15,619 nucleotides of DNA from Amoeboradix gromovi (taxonomy: Eukaryota; Sanchytriomycota; Sanchytriomycetes; Sanchytriales; Sanchytriaceae): the NCBI GenBank assembly GCA_018985225.1, contig JADGIF010000186.1, positions 1 through 15,619 on the forward strand, read 5' to 3'. Positions within the stretch are counted from its first letter, which is position 1. Each line of letters starts with the position of its first letter. Both the position numbers and the translations under genes were made by a program. The notes below the pieces were generated by a model. The model was not told where the DNA came from. It made no database searches and saw only the letters and a list, made by a program, of their open reading frames with translations. Shown in pieces: positions 14,866 to 15,619 of this stretch.

Positions 14866-15619
14866 TAGAGATTCTCCTAGTCTTGAAAATTCATTGAGAT
14901 ATTAAATCAGAAACACCTGGGACATCAAGTATAAGAACTAGACTAACTTTCTGAAACAATTTGAAGCATTATTTCAAGTGTATTAACCGATAGTAAATTA
15001 AATTAATTTGACTGGTCCAAGTAACTTGTTTTAGTATAAAGCTTTTCATCCATCAAAATCTTAGAAACAATTATTAATAAGAAGAAGAGAAAACAAAAAA
15101 TAAGTTACACAAAGGTGTTAAGAAAATGAAACAAATAAAGAGTATCGTCTAAGAAAATGCATCTTATATATTTGAAAGAGCTAGTGGGTCATCTTGTTTT
15201 ATTCTAAAGAGGGGAATGTCATTAATGAAGGAAAATTGGTTTGAAAGAAGAAATACTTTTATTACTAATAGTGTTTCCTCCTTATGGAGCACTTCCTTTA
15301 AAGACGACTTGGTCTAGTTTTAATATTTGGTGTCCCACCTATTCGCTATAATTGACCAGATACTGTTTTCGTGTTTGCACGAGCCTTATAGCTCCTCTAG
15401 CTAAAGTATTCTTGCTGAATAAATTGGATTCTATGCTTTTTCACTTATTGCAAATGGGACACACTCTGTAAAAAGTAGACTGGGGATAAAAAACGGGTGA
15501 CGAGATTTACCCAGTTGAAAGTTTCACAGTAGTGTCCCATATTTCTTCACCTAGGCAATAGGCGAAATTACTTTGTCAGTGATCCTTTGTTGCCAACCTG
15601 GTCTCTCACCATTCGCTAG
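14866..15619. other. Right-hand stretch without a clear gene
   Basis: This includes the arginase promoter region. No recognised gene is present. A plus-strand frame is open from about 15153 to a TAG at 15317-15319 (about 54 codons), with an internal ATG and the segment ENWFERRNTFITNSV; it is protein-like but unidentified, and its end overlaps the dispersed repeat. Three GTGTCCCA motifs, two direct and one inverted, lie within 15330-15540 and may be worn ends of inverted-repeat transposons. Confidence 0.5.
15308..15337 (+). repeat. dispersed 30-bp repeat, copy 2
   Basis: Second copy of the repeat at 295-324; 25 of 30 positions agree by hand alignment, in the same orientation. It is followed by ACCTATTCGCTATAATTG, which is not shared with copy 1, so the similarity ends at TGTCCCA. 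Confidence 0.5.

Overview
The window is AT-rich nuclear DNA of a microbial eukaryote, most likely a fungus. The arginase has the fungal form of the family signature, and there are an SDT1/PHM8-type pyrimidine 5'-nucleotidase, an eIF4G, an Mpp10 and an intron-bearing tRNA-Tyr. I infer an early-diverging fungal lineage, but the species cannot be named from this sequence.

Layout from left to right: a 13-bp tandem repeat (29-132); a minus-strand HAD-family pyrimidine 5'-nucleotidase (340-1033); a gene-poor stretch with a decayed frame that may be a TnpB/Fanzor remnant (about 1396-1880); two plus-strand genes of unknown function (2206-2910 and 2989-3366); a minus-strand tRNA-Tyr with a tiny intron (3564-3645). 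Then comes a tight minus-strand block: a small complex I-like subunit (3775-3981), Mpp10 (4014-5339), a leucine-rich-repeat protein (5342-7367) and eIF4G (7472-10634). It is followed by a minus-strand seven-helix membrane protein (11148-11849), two more TnpB/Fanzor-like remnants (about 12071-12445 and 12848-13225), a small plus-strand four-helix membrane protein (13443-13835), a minus-strand arginase (13932-14865) and a final stretch without a clear gene.

The most striking result is a set of four spliceosomal introns that are all exactly 19 nt long. They lie in the nucleotidase, LRR, eIF4G and arginase genes. All fit GTA-N7-YTAAC-NN-AG, with the branch-point motif at the same position (11-15), so only four bases follow its C. 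In each case removal restores a long or family-conserved reading frame. A by-eye scan of both strands found no other perfect match to this pattern. All four sit near the 3' end of their genes, unlike the 5' bias usual in intron-poor genomes.

The genes are mostly housekeeping: nucleotide salvage, ribosome biogenesis (Mpp10), translation initiation (eIF4G), tRNA-Tyr, respiration and arginine breakdown. Packing is extreme. The LRR stop and the Mpp10 start are 2 nt apart, Mpp10 and the complex I-like gene are 32 nt apart, and several stop codons overlap or adjoin an AATAAA. The longer gaps hold broken mobile-element remnants, so the locus combines compaction with degraded TnpB/Fanzor-type insertions.
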